Source: Tausonia pullulans (Eukaryota > Basidiomycota > Tremellomycetes > Cystofilobasidiales > Mrakiaceae). Taken from it: a stretch of DNA of 64,000 nucleotides. Numbering within the stretch: position 1 is the stretch's first letter; each line of letters starts with the position of its first letter. Location of the stretch: positions 1,016,368 through 1,080,367 of the forward strand of contig OX637631.1 of the NCBI GenBank assembly GCA_951802195.1. The letters are read 5' to 3'. The notes under the pieces were generated by a model, which ran no database searches, was not told where the DNA came from, and worked only from the letters and a program-made list of their open reading frames with translations. Shown here in pieces: positions 45,667 to 59,957 of this stretch. The position numbers and the translations under genes were made by a program.

Positions 45667-45953
45667 CCTGGTCCACTGGAGTTGATCTGATCGGATGCAA
45701 ACACGTACCAGGTGGGATACCCTGCAATACTCCTGGTTGTGAAACGAGCCGTTGCCTGTGGCAAAAGGGGGGTCTGTCAGCTCATCGGCCAATGGGCTGC
45801 ACTCTTGAAGGAGACGAATGAGAGTAGGCGGGTCGGGCTCACCGATAACAATTCACCCAGTCGCGCCCCGGGGTTGGGGCAAGTTGAGAGCAGAGGCGGT
45901 CGAGCAGGCAAGAGCAGCAGCGGCGCCGAGGAGAGCGGTAAGAGAAACCATGG
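45667..45953 (-). pseudogene. 5' fragment of GPI-type secreted protein gene (copy 1)
   Basis: Minus-strand copy of the first two exons and part of intron 2 of the gene at 58188-59133. It starts with the same MVSLTALLGAAAALACSTAS signal peptide and holds the same in-frame TGA; truncated at the LTR boundary 45666/45667. Confidence 0.75.
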
Positions 45954-46101
45954 GTGGGGGAAGGAGAAGGTGGGAGTCAGGGCAGAGGAAAGTGTCTCTC
46001 CCCTCCCCCTTGGCCGATCACAAGATGAGCGCAGGGCGTGGTGAGGCCGGCCGAGGAAAAGTTGTGACAATCCCATATACAAGGAGACCCAAGCGAGGAC
46101 T

Positions 46102-46473
46102 TTGGCGGTGTGGGCGGAAGCAAACTCGACCAGATCAAGGAGATATCTCGTCAGCGGACGATACAAGTGCATACGCAGTTCTGATCAAAAAACTCCGATG
46201 CTTGGAGCAGGTCGAGTCGACGACGGACTTGTGTCGCCCGTCCGTCCATGGCAGAACAGTAGGAGGAGGCTCAACTATGAAGGGTTCAAAGTAACAAAGG
46301 AGTCGACACCCTTCCGTTTTGCTTCGCTGGGCATCAATTGCGACTGTCAAGAAGTCTGTGCTGAAGGCGCGCATGTGTGGTCCTCACACCGTCGCGTACT
46401 ACACCTCGGGCAAGAGTACCCTTCGTCGAGAACTCGCTCACGAGGGGTACACGGAGGTCAGCACAAAGGATGA
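46102..46473 (+). pseudogene. Frameshifted copy of the 126-aa divergent frame
   Basis: Copy of the frame at 57657-58037. One extra G near 46378 (GTGTGG instead of GTGTG) shifts the last third. Whether either copy is a gene is uncertain. Confidence 0.3.
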
Positions 46474-46892
46474 GGATGTCTAATAGAAGGAATGCGGGGG
46501 GGGTTATCTCATCGCAACTGTCTTGAGTCACGAGCGCAGGGCCGAGGTGGCAAATCCGGGAGATCACGACGTGGTCACTGTATTAGCCACGAGGCCGAAC
46601 TTCCAGTCAATGATATCCTCCTTCCCCACCTGCTTCTCTTCTCTCGGGGGTCAGGCGCATGAAATCAATCCCCTTTCGTCCACCTTCCCCTCCAGCGCAG
46701 TCCCCACGCGGGCCCTCTTGGTGTCGAACTCTCTCCCCTCCTTCTTTCCTCTCTCCTCCCTTCACCGGCTTGGATCTCGTCTTCGGCACACTCTCTCCGG
46801 CCGCCGGCACAAATACGCTGTGCGGTCGGTTATCGTCTCGGAATCATGTTCCATCCCTCACCCCAGGGCTTCTCCTCTTCTCTAACAACAAC

Positions 46893-49651
46893 ATGCAGAT
46901 AGCCGCCCTTGCCCTGGCCAGCGCCCTCCTTGCGGCGGCCACCGCCGAAGCTGGCTACGACATCTCCACCGGGACCGTCCTGTCCACCGAACCATCCCCT
47001 TCCCTTGCGACCGCCTCCGCTGAAACGGACGCCCACATCGCAAGCGTCACCCACCGCCCTCAAAGAAGCGCCCTTACATCGGACGACAAGGAGGATCAGG
47101 AGGAGGATACTTGGAAGTGCGACCTGCTCGCCTGGGTCAGGGCTCCCGACCTCTCGCCAGCGGCCGTGTTCCCGGCCGAGGCGAGGCTGTCCGCCAACGG
47201 ATCGGACTGCTCGGACATCGTCAAATGGGAGGTCGGCCTCAGACTTAAGGAGAGGGGATATGTTCGTCTCCAGTGAGTGTTTGCAGTGGAGGAGACATCA
47301 GCAGATCGACGGACCGACGGGATGGAGCTGACAGGAAGAGGGTTTCCTTCCTTCCACCCACACCCCAGCGCCCTCGACGTGGAGTTCCCCTCTAAGCCGG
47401 TCTGGAACAGCACGGATGATTGGATGGACCGTTATTCCCGCCAAAAGATTGTCCAGACGCCGTTCTACGGCGGCGGTGACAGCGGCTATGGGGAGATGAT
47501 GAACGAGTATTGTAGGTGGACTTCACGAGTCCGACTGCTCCCTCAATGATTACCTTGTGACGAAGCTCCAATCCTCGACTGCCAGACGACATGCTCAACA
47601 ATGAGGTCTGTGTTCATCACAACCTTAACTCCTCGCCTAGTCCTGGCCTGACCTAGTGGTGCCTCTTTGCCAGACCTTCTGGGAGATCCATTCGTCGGAG
47701 CGGGTTGTCTATGACGCCAAATACGAACTCGCTACTGCTGATGGTGAGTTTCAGATTGGTCTTTGGCGATACGTGAAAATATCTTTGAGTATTGAGACAA
47801 GATCTTCCCATTGCTCTCTAGGCTCGAACGCCATCCCACTCGAGGCTATCCGGGCCTTCTCTGTCCATGTCCCAAACACCCAGGTATGCAACTTGCTGCT
47901 CAGTCTCGCTCACGCCTGATTCAATTAAACTTACCACGCTATCCGCCCCTCTGGGCCTCAGTTCCCGCCCATCGCTCTTAATGATTACGAGGTATTTAAC
48001 TCTGATGACGCCGAAAAGCCGGTGAGATTCTTGCTCGCTCTGGACGCATCAACAGAGATCGTGGCTGAAGAACAATTTTACAATGCAGATAGCCTCGGCT
48101 GAGACCAGGATGGGCTACTACTTCGCTCTCACTCTCAGGAACGGCTCCGTCATCGAGCGACCTGCTGGCCGGGCTGGTTTTCTCCCCACGTGCGACCTCG
48201 ATGTCTCGTCTGTCAAGGCATCCGGTAAACGCGAAGAAGTTACCGTCTCTCTTTTCAACCCTCGCAATCATAACCGGTCAAGCGACGGCTGGGACTGGGG
48301 TCTATCGGCATCCAACGTGCCGAAATGTGTGCGTTTATGTCAGGCATTCGTATTGTCCATCGATCCTGGTTGAACCGATTGATTCTGATGTTCGACCTTC
48401 TTATTGCCTCCCAGGACACCGACTCACGCGCCAACTTCAGTCTTAGCGTGATCCTCCCTGATGGCGACATCTTTCTTCAAGGTGCGCTCGCGTTCCGAAG
48501 ACTGTCGAACAAAACTCAACTCTAGAATGACTGATGGGCATCTCCTCCGGTCGAGCCTTCAGGCCAAAATGTAACCCTGAACGTCACCATCAGCCGTGTC
48601 GGAAACGGAACCGAAGTTCCCGCCTTCCTGATCGTCGAGCACATCTTGGATATGGTCCCTACCTGGGCAAACTCCTTCGCCAGATCTGCCGAGGAAGGTG
48701 CAAGCCTTACCAACTCCCGCCGCAGATCTCCTTTCCAACGTTCTGGAAGAAATAAGCTGCTAAGTGTCACTCCTCTTGAGGTTCACGAGGAGCGCCGCCG
48801 CCAGAGGCACGAAAACAATTTGTGGAGGCACCCAACCTCCGGCCGGTTCTGGACCAGCGAAGACGCCCTTCGGGTCCCTCTGCTGAGAATCCCAGACGAA
48901 TCGCAGTCTGTCTCCGTTGAATTTCAAGTGTGAGCCCTTTCGGTTTTATTCTGCTCTCCACTTTCGCTGAACTCTGGGTTGATGGATCCTATGGATGTTC
49001 AGCCCGGCGAACAGAATCCCTTCCTTCAACACCACGTTCAAGCACGTCTTATCGGCTCTCGAGTTCAGCGTTGAGACACGCTTTCTCTGCGAGAAGGAGG
49101 AACGGAAGAAACGCCGCGAGTCTGTCCCGACGCCTGATGAGGACACGTCGGACAATGAGGATATTCGCCTTGCCAAGGACACCCAGTGGTCTCCCTTTCA
49201 CCTCCCCCAGGAGGAAGAGTCTGAAGAAAACGGCCCGGACGGGCATATGGCAGCCCAACTTCACTCCGGCAACGTCTCGATCACCGTCGTCCCCTCTACG
49301 CTCTCTCCCGCGGGATCGTTTCCCGTCCACTACACATCGGCGGCGGCGCTTGCCCCCCTCCTCCTCGCCGATACTCAGACTCTCCTTGCCGCGGAGGCGA
49401 CCTTCCCCCACGTCAGTCCAGAGCTCAGGGAAGAGATTGGCGAAGAGATCCGCCAGTCACGCTACAACCACATGTGGGGAGGACGCGCCTCTCGCGGGGT
49501 CGGCTACGTCGAGCATAGACTCGGTAAGTCCGGGTCATCGGTCGACAGGCAGCATCATGCGGCGAGCCTGTGGCAGCGCAAGATTTACGAAGAGGCACAA
49601 GCGGCACAGCAGAAGACGTCAGCGGTGGGAGGCTTTGTTGTCCAGGCCTGA
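46893..49651 (+). CDS. Secreted 685-aa protein, family not recognised
   Basis: Exons 46893-47272, 47369-47511, 47586-47605, 47674-47743, 47822-47883, 47962-48021, 48089-48328, 48415-48481, 48563-48929, 49003-49651; 685 aa. The N-terminus MQIAALALASALLAAATAEA is a clear signal peptide. Several N-glycosylation sequons occur (e.g. NGS, NST, NVT, NGT). The middle is rich in beta-type sequence (FSLSVILPDGDIFLQGQNVT, PANRIPSFNTTFKHVLSALE). This layout recalls the arrestin-like secreted proteins of basidiomycetes, but that is an impression, not a match. The last exon holds an acidic segment and no membrane anchor. One internal exon is only 20 nt. It lies inside the block bounded by the inverted duplication. 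Confidence 0.85.
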
Positions 49652-49912
49652 CATGGTGATGGAGGAGATGGTTCTAAGGGTTACGTAGCGGAAGGGTGCT
49701 TGAATTTGCTAGGCTATCGATGAGAGTCTGGTTCGAGGGATATGTGGGGCAGGCGCAGATATTGCAGCGGTCGATAGGTCAGCGTGATCGAACCACCTTT
49801 TGGCGAACCGACAAATAAGTGGTTGATTATACACAAACCGATTCGGCCGGACGAAACAAGGGCCGCTCGAGGGTGAGCAAAGGACAGTTCGTTGGCTTCC
49901 TCCTTGACTTCC

Positions 49913-50227
49913 TGTTAGGATTGGCCCGAGGGCAAGGACTGAGGAGGATGGATGAGAAGAGGAACGTAGGTGGAGTAGTAGACTGAAGTGCTGGCAGTGA
50001 CACAGGCTTGCTACGAGATCTTGGGCGGTTTATCGAATCCAAATGATACTTAGAATGCAGAACAAAAGCCTACAATGAACTGAGAGTTCTGTAGACCAAA
50101 GGCAAGAGAACAAAGAGTGTGTGACAGAGTGGCTGAAGAGAGGCCGAAGGTATGGGAGCCGAGTAGCAAGGGCGATGCTACCTACGCAGGCGCGGAGCCG
50201 AGGTGGCGCGTCCACGAGATCCTGACA
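49913..50227 (+). mobile_element. Solo LTR
   Basis: TGTTAGGATTGGCCC...GAGATCCTGACA, 315 bp, shortened relative to the 45249 copy. It lies 130 bp before the WD40 gene start and may contribute to its promoter. Confidence 0.82.
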
Positions 50228-50357
50228 GGGTGGGGACCGACCCAACCCGCCCTGCCCACGCGCCGCCCTCATTGTCTCATCTTTCGCTGGGGATGATTGC
50301 TGATAGCGCCTGCCTTCTGACACCCTTACACCCATCATCTCCCTTCACCTTGCAGCG

Positions 50358-52037
50358 ATGTCGAAGATGCCAAGCGGCGGTACGTCCTCGGTGTCCTTGC
50401 GTGTTTGGCTCCGTTTTGGCTTGGGACCGATGGACGTCTGTCTCCTTCCGATACCCTGCAGCGTCAGCCGGAGCTATACCGGCGCAAAGCGCTACATCTG
50501 CCCAAGCAGAGCAGTCTCAGCCCTCCACCCTAGCTTCTCCTCGCCCGGCCAAGAACTCGTGGACAGCGCAGGAGATGGCTGAGGGCCGCAAGTTCGTTCT
50601 CGAGCACAACTTCGCCTCACCAACTGACGGCTCGCCGCCGACCTACCCCCTCGGCGGTCCGCAAGTTTGGGGGTCGGAGGCTACTTCGATCTTGTTGGAT
50701 GACAAGCTGGGCGATCTTGTACTCAGTCGGGACGGCACGACGCTCGCGGTCGGTACAACCAAGGGCGTCTTGTTGCTCGCCGTGCCAACGCTCGAGAAGG
50801 TTGGGTTCGCACAAACGCTTGCCCCGGTCCAGACGGTCGGTTTCTCGCCGAACGGCAAAGCACTCGCCGCGTCTTGTGAGATGCGGACGGGAGAACGGCT
50901 GAGCGAGTGGATCCAGTCAGTTGCGCTGTTGAACCTGCCCCTCTCCTCGCCCTCAAGCGGCGGCGATGCTGCGCAGGAACAAGGCGGCTACGACCGCATC
51001 GTTTCAGACGCCGTCGAGACTATAACTGCCGGTCTGCAACGCTCGGTCGGCTGGTCTTTGGACGAGACGGCTTCCTTGTCGTCCGAGCTCAGCGTGCTTA
51101 TCGATAAGGTTATTCGCTTTGCCGAGCACAAGCGCGATATTCAGACGCATAGACTCGTCGAAGGGGGCTTGTTCGGCTATTGGGATTCTCTCTTCAGCCC
51201 TAGCAACTCGCAGGTCCTCATATCGGGCAGGCGGACACGGGAAGACAAGGGCGTCATCCGCATCGTCGACGTCGCATCCAGGGAGGTTGTGCACGAGCTT
51301 AAGGGCCACACGGACTCGGTTATGTACGCCTCCTTCAGTCCTGACGGCAGTCTTATCGCCACGTCCTCCTGGGACGGTTCAGTGCGCATCTGGATGGCCA
51401 CGACCAGCGAATGCCTGCACCGTCTCGCACCACCCGTGGAGGAGCACCACCAGCTCTGGGATGCGGCCTTCTCGCCCGATAGCTCCCTCATCGCCGTCGG
51501 CTCGGGCAACAGTCACGTGTACATCTGGAATGTCTCGACCGGGGTGCTTGTGCATAAGCTTGGCGGCTTCCGCCGCTGGATTCGCTCGCTCGCCTTTGCG
51601 CCAGACGGGCGGTCGCTTGCTGCCGGCGGGGGCTCGGGCACTTTCCGCATCTTTGACGTTGAGAGCGGCAAGTGTCGGCAGTACTGGCAGAGCGGTGATG
51701 CAAACGAGGACCATCCGAGCATTTACAATTGTGAGGTAATGAACGTACAATGGTCGAAGGACGGCGGGAGGGTCGCCTTCGGGCAGACGGACGGGAGGAT
51801 CGTCGTCTACGAGGAGGCGAGCAATCGCATCTGGTGTGTCACCTTCTTCTGTACACCTGTACAGTTCACTGACAAGGCGGTTCTCTCGCGCGCGGGGGCA
51901 GGGAGATGGAGCAAGGCCCGCCAGGCCCAGGACGCGTGCCCGGCTATGGGTCGACCATCCTCTCGCCCGACGGCAAGGTCGTCTTCCAATCCACCCAATC
52001 GTCCAAGACGGTCCGCGTCTGGCAGTTCGACGACTGA
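50358..52037 (+). CDS. WD40-repeat protein
   Basis: Exons 50358-50379, 50462-51833, 51902-52037; 509 aa. At least four WD-type blades are visible in the second half: HTDSVMYASFSPDGSLIATS, SWDGSVRIW, DAAFSPDSSLIAVGSGNSHV then YIWN, IRSLAFAPDGRSLAAGGG then FRIFD, and a last one ending KTVRVWQFDD at the C-terminus. Weaker blades occur in the N-terminal half (LSRDGTTLAVGTTKGVLLL, VGFSPNGKALAAS), suggesting one or two propellers. No catalytic domain, signal peptide or membrane segment; a scaffold role is assumed from the fold. The short first exon (MSKMPSG) is chosen because it has a suitable ATG, a GTACGT donor and keeps phase. Confidence 0.82.
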
Positions 52038-52063
52038 GTGCACACGCTTCCCCTGGTCGTCAG

Positions 52064-52335
52064 TCAGGATTTTACGGGTTCACCACATTGGCTCTGCGCC
52101 TATGTAGCTGCAGAATCTAGCGGACCCGCCACCTCGGCTCCGCGTCTGTGTAGCATCGCCCTTATTTGCTCGGCTTCCATATTTTCAGCCTCTCTTCAGC
52201 CGCACTGTCACACACTCTTTGTTTTCTTACCATTAGCCCAAAGACACTCAATTCATCGGACCTTTTGTTCTATAACCTGACTACCATTTGGATTTGATAA
52301 ACCAGCCCAAGATATCGAAGCAAGCTTGCATCCAC
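52064..52335 (-). mobile_element. Truncated LTR
   Basis: Starts TCAGGATTTTACGGGTTCACC, runs through the family body (...ACCATTTGGATTTGATAAACC...) and breaks off at the fold-back starting 52322. Lies 27 bp after the WD40 stop codon. Confidence 0.75.
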
Positions 52336-52397
52336 ATTGGACCCCAGGGCGAACCTTGACCTTAACACGCCCTGGGGTCCAATGTGGTTGCAAGCTT
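52322..52397. repeat. 30-bp fold-back (inverted repeat) with 16-nt loop
   Basis: Arms 52322-52351 and 52368-52397 pair over 30 bp with a single mismatch; both outer ends are AAGCTTGCA/TGCAAGCTT. Loop 52352-52367. Confidence 0.92.
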
Positions 52398-53973
52398 ATT
52401 TCATATAGCCACTCGACTCTACCCGCTCATATAAGGTTAACCTAGTGGCGTAAAAAGTACAAGGAAAAGGAAGACAAGGGATGAAACTACTAGATTATAG
52501 GTCTCCGTGAATCGCTCCTTCCAACACTCTCGACATGCTGGTTGGATTCCTTGTTGTCGGTCTTTGTGCAGGCCATGGCGACGAAGAGATGGGAGAAAGT
52601 AATGAACGTGAGAGCTTGTGGAAGCTGGGGGAAAGTGGGGGAAAGTCGATATGATGGGAATGGACTGAGCCACGAGAGAGATTTAAGGGAAGAGGTTGTG
52701 TTGGATGTAGTGTGAGGAGAGAAATCCATATGAAGTAGAATATCCTTTTTTACATATCCACTGACCTCACTCAGGAGGGCCCCCAGATAGAAGACAGGCC
52801 CGGCCCATAGAAGACGACTTGAGAACCATGTGGGCGGCTTCAATCGCTCCGCTATACGGACCATGCAGGCCAGGGTCATCTGACTTTCGCGAATCCCGCC
52901 TTGTCACCTCGAAGTCGAGGCCGCGGGAGCCGCCGGTTCAAGAGATTGGGACATTGCCGCACCACTACGCCTTACAGCATTTGACCCGGTGCCCTTTGAA
53001 GTTCGATGATCTCATCGTCAAGATGCAACGCAGCTCGGCAGCACTTGAGTGCCCCACTTATCTCTCCCAAGGCCGCCCTCGCCCTCAGGAGGGACGACGC
53101 CATCTCTCAGCTAAGGTGCTATTGCCGCAAACGCGGGTCTCTCCACATCCAACGAGGCAAGCTACTGCCGCCGGCAACAAAGTCTTTCTTGGCGAACAGA
53201 GCTCTGTCGGATGATCTTCAGTATAACTGCAGCGACGTGGAGCTTCAGAAGAGAGGGTCAAATTGGAGGGCCAGCTGATCCTCTGCCCAAAGCCGACGGG
53301 GGAAACGGCGCTTTCAAGCTGCGCGTGCCTCTGTCTCAGTGGCTAGCTAACCGATCCCAAGCCTATATGCCCAACAAAAAGTATGAATTACGTCCTACGG
53401 AGGACCTTTATTATCCTTACTGAGTCTCAAAAGTAGGGCGAAAGTATGATTTTCGATCTTGGGCTGCGGCCTTGTAGTGGCAAAGGCCGTTGCCGCCCGC
53501 TCCGAGTCAAACCGGCAATCACCACCAACGCAAGCGCGCCGTACATCCGAGAGGAGCGGCCTCAAAGGCGGCTTCGTTGGTACGAAATGACGCAGGCAGT
53601 ATGCCATTATTTTTTTACTCTCTACTCGGGTCTCCTCCGCTCCTAGACTAGTGCCGAGGCCGTCGTTATCCTTGGCTAGATCCAACTTCGCTCTTCTGAC
53701 ACCGCATACTGCCGTCTCCAGTCTTCGCCTACCTTCCTCCGCAAGTTGCCGCAAGAATGGGTGGGCCAGGGAGGACCAATGCGTTGCGTGGACAGTCAGC
53801 GAGCCGGGAACCGAAAGACCGTTGCCGCTACCTCCCTCACTTTCCACAGCACATTGATTCCCGGCTCATCGATCTCCCTAATCTCTCACATCGCTCTTTC
53901 TCTCATTTCTCCCACTTCTCCCCTCACCCCTCATTGTGCCTTGCTCAGCCCTTGCCTTCCTCTACATCTGAAC
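52398..53973. other. Intergenic region without supported gene
   Basis: About 1.6 kb. Short frames on both strands (e.g. 52819-53214 plus) show no family and no splice structure I trust. The last 200 bp are pyrimidine-rich and are probably the promoter and leader of the maltase gene. Confidence 0.5.
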
Positions 53974-57212
<3,239 letters not shown>

Positions 57213-57573
57213 AGAGTAGAACGAATTCTCTCTCTCTTATTTCTCCTCCTTAACGAGTCCCGGGTCTTGCGCGCGTGCTCTGCGCAGTTCGAAGTCTGGA
57301 CTCTTGATTGATTGTCTCTATAAAGATTTCCCTTAAACTGTTCTTTTGCTATCATAGCTCTCTCTCCCTTGCTACATCTTCTTGCAGGTTCACGACCGAT
57401 TATCTCCTTTGGTCGCTATATGTCAGGATTGGCCAAAGGGCCAAGGGCTGAGGAGCATGGGTGAGGAAAGAGACGTCGGAGAAGGAATAGAACTGAAGTG
57501 ATGGAGATGGTGTCACGATCATGGTCCTGTTCGCCATTGGCTACTTAAAATCCATTCCTCACAGCCCTGTCAG
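57213..57573. other. 3' flank of maltase gene with LTR debris
   Basis: Maltase 3' region, then a 5' LTR piece (57421-57516, TGTCAGGATTGGCC...), then unrelated bases, then the edge of an opposite-strand LTR end (TGTCAGGATCTCCCGG at 57569) that runs into the inverted duplication. Confidence 0.6.
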
Positions 57574-58472
57574 GATCTCCCGGATTTACCACCTCGGTCC
57601 TGCGCTTGTGACTCAAGACAGTTGCGATGAGATAACCCCCCCCCGCATTCCTTCTATTAGACGTCCTCATCCTTTGTGCTGACCTCCGTGTACCCCTCGT
57701 GAGCGAGTTCTCGACGAAGGGTACTCTTGCCCGAGGTGTAGTACGCGACGGTGTGAGGACACACATGCGCGCCTTCAGCACAGACTTCTTGACAGTCGCA
57801 ATTGATGCCCAGCGAAGCAAAACGGAAGGGTGTCGACTCCTTTGTTACTTTGAACCCTTCATAGTTGAGCCTCCTCCTACTGTTCTGCCATGGACGGACG
57901 GGCGACACAAGTCCGTCGTCGACTCGACCTGCTCCAAGCATCGGAGTTTTTTGATCAGAACTGCGTATGCACTTGTATCGTCCGCTGACGAGATATCTCC
58001 TTGATCTGGTCGAGTTTGCTTCCGCCCACACCGCCAAAGTCCTCGCTTGGGTCTCCTTGTATATGGGATTGTCACAACTTTTCCTCGGCCGGCCTCACCA
58101 CGCCCTGCGCTCATCTTGTGATCGGCCAAGGGGGAGGGGAGAGACACTTTCCTCTGCCCTGACTCCCACCTTCTCCTTCCCCCACCCATGGTTTCTCTTA
58201 CCGCTCTCCTCGGCGCCGCTGCTGCTCTTGCCTGCTCGACCGCCTCTGCTCTCAACTTGCCCCAACCCCGGGGCGCGACTGGGTGAATTGTTATCGGTGA
58301 GCCCGACCCGCCTACTCTCATTCGTCTCCTTCAAGAGTGCAGCCCATTGGCCGATGAGCTGACAGACCCCCCTTTTGCCACAGGCAACGGCTCGTTTCAC
58401 AACCAGGAGTATTGCAGGGTATCCCACCTGGTACGTGTTTGCATCCGATCAGATCAACTTCAGTGGACCAGG
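57574..58472 (-). repeat. 899-bp inverted duplication, copy 2
   Basis: Reverse complement of 45667-46565. Its right edge falls inside intron 2 of the GPI-type gene, so this copy is the parental arrangement for that gene. Its left edge coincides with an LTR end fragment. Confidence 0.92.
57657..58037 (-). CDS. Hypothetical 126-aa frame, divergent from GPI-type gene
   Basis: Single open frame with no recognisable family; it has a Cys-bearing stretch (LGINCDCQEVCAEGAHVC) near the C-terminus and ends STKDEDV. It lies 150 bp from the start of the GPI-type gene on the other strand. The copy at 46102-46473 is frameshifted. Could be non-coding. Confidence 0.3.
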   Translation of the reverse strand: MAVWAEANSTRSRRYLVSGRYKCIRSSDQKTPMLGAGRVDDGLVSPVRPWQNSRRRLNYEGFKVTKESTPFRFASLGINCDCQEVCAEGAHVCPHTVAYYTSGKSTLRRELAHEGYTEVSTKDEDV

Positions 58473-59133
58473 GGACTGACAGACGCTGTAATGCTTATCA
58501 CAGAGCGCCTGGGGCTGGTCTCAGGCTGGACCCTTCAATATATCGGTTTACGAGTCCCCGTGTCCCTACGTTGATGGCAAAACCTACTTCAAGCGGGTGA
58601 ATCTGCGCTGCAGGATGGCTCGCTTGAAGCGCCTTCGACTAACGCTTGCATTACTTGCGGAATGTCCAGATTGAGCGCATCGCGACAAACATCGGGCAGG
58701 TTCGTCAATGCATCCTTTCGCTACGTTCAGTCAAGCGTGACGATGAAGACTGAAGAATCCAATTTCGTCTATCGTAGAACGACACCTTCTACTGGGTGGT
58801 AGACGTTCCCGTAAACATCACTTAGTCCGGAAACAATCCCTTCCTTTCTTTCTTAGTCCTTCTACTGACAGCGTGCGGCCGGCGCATCCCTTTTTCTGCG
58901 AGCTCGTCTTTGAGCAAAACGGCCGCACGCTGTCGCAGTTCATGACCACGGTCCCTCCCTCTGACAACACCGACTGCGACCAGTCGCTCCTCAAGTTGCC
59001 GTTCTCGGCTGCGTCACTTTCTAATGCAACCGGTCTGATCGGCAAGCCCCAGGTCACCTCGGCCACAGCTGCCTCGTATGGCTACTCGGGAGCGCTCGCG
59101 CTCATGGCGGCGGGAGTTGCCGCGCTCCTTTGA
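58188..59133 (+). CDS. GPI-type secreted protein with in-frame TGA
   Basis: Six exons keep one frame: 58188-58296, 58384-58430, 58504-58596, 58670-58699, 58778-58824, 58872-59133 (195 codons). The N-terminus MVSLTALLGAAAALACSTAS is a signal peptide. The middle (WSQAGPFNISVYESPCPYVD, NDTFYWVVDVPVNITY, FFCELVFEQNGRTLSQF) looks like a small secreted beta-sandwich with sequons. The end, SATAASYGYSGALALMAAGV plus AALL, has the small-residue site and hydrophobic tail of a GPI-attachment signal. Codon 33 (58284-58286) is TGA; the duplicated copy at 45.9 kb has the same TGA. Either it is a pseudogene, or exon 1 ends differently from my model; I could not find an alternative that keeps the downstream frame. 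Confidence 0.6.
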
Positions 59134-59957
59134 ACGCATGGCCGCCTCGACTCGTCGAGTGGGTCGGCGAAGTCGGATGGCGAGTGTTGAGGGTTAGGGA
59201 GCGAGGAGTTCTATTTCGTTAGCTGGGACGCGTACAAAAGTTCAAATGAGAAAGCAGTGGCGTTGGCCTTAGAGTATACTACTAAAGTGTTCACGGACTT
59301 GCACTTGACGGCGCTTGAGACCAGTCTTGTCAGGATCTCACGGATTCAACACATAGGCTCCGCGCCTTTGTGACTCTCAGACCCTCGCAGACCTGCCACC
59401 TCGACTCCGCGCCTGTGTAGCATCGCCCTTGTTCGCTCGGCTCCCATTTTTTTGGCCTATGGTCACGGAGGGTGCTGAACTTGCCCCAGCAGGGATCTTG
59501 ATGGATTCGGACCTGGAACATGAAATCGCGCATGACTCCTGTCAATCGGACAAGCACATGATTTGGGAGTCGGAGACTCCTCCGTAGCCTCGCCCACTGG
59601 ATCCTCGCGGTACGGCCCGGCTGTCTTCTCGAAAGCGGAAGGCGAAGACTACTGGCGAAAAGAACGAACGATAGCTTGATCATTTCAATGCGCAGAGCGG
59701 GCCTTCTTGTCACAAACGCCAAAGACGCCTGCCTCAGTTGCAATGGGGCCTGTCGGTCGCTCAGGTACTATCTTCCTGAGTAGGCACCTGTGCTCTCCTG
59801 CCATGGACACAAGTGGCTTCTGTCACTGGGAGCAGGGTTACACGTATCCATTGTTGCTCGTTTGTCTCCCGTAACAGCTGCACTCTTTACTGAGCCAGGC
59901 GTCTTCGTGTCGAAAAGAGTGTATCGCATTGAGTATACGCCGTAGAAGAACAACGCA
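59134..59957. other. Intergenic region with LTR fragment
   Basis: Contains a partial reverse LTR at 59328-59455 (TGTCAGGATCTCACGGATTC...). Otherwise no gene seen. Confidence 0.6.
59328..59455 (-). mobile_element. LTR fragment
   Basis: Shares with the 41410 and 52064 copies the segment CACATAGGCTCCGCG...TGTGTAGCATCGCCC; breaks off after about 125 bp. Confidence 0.7.

Larger units (their letters stand above)
45667..46565 (+). repeat. 899-bp inverted duplication, copy 1
   Basis: Reverse complement of 57574-58472, nearly identical by eye, with a few single-base differences and an extra G near 46378. Its left edge abuts the LTR end exactly. It carries exons 1-2 of the GPI-type protein gene as a 5' fragment. 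Confidence 0.92.

Noticed and set aside
49513-49560. Possible intron starting GTAAGT in the last exon of the 685-aa protein
   Set aside because: The nearest AG would give a 25-nt intron and break the frame; the exon reads through cleanly.
52819-53214. 131-aa plus-strand frame
   Set aside because: No family, no splice signals, and neighbouring frames on both strands are equally open.
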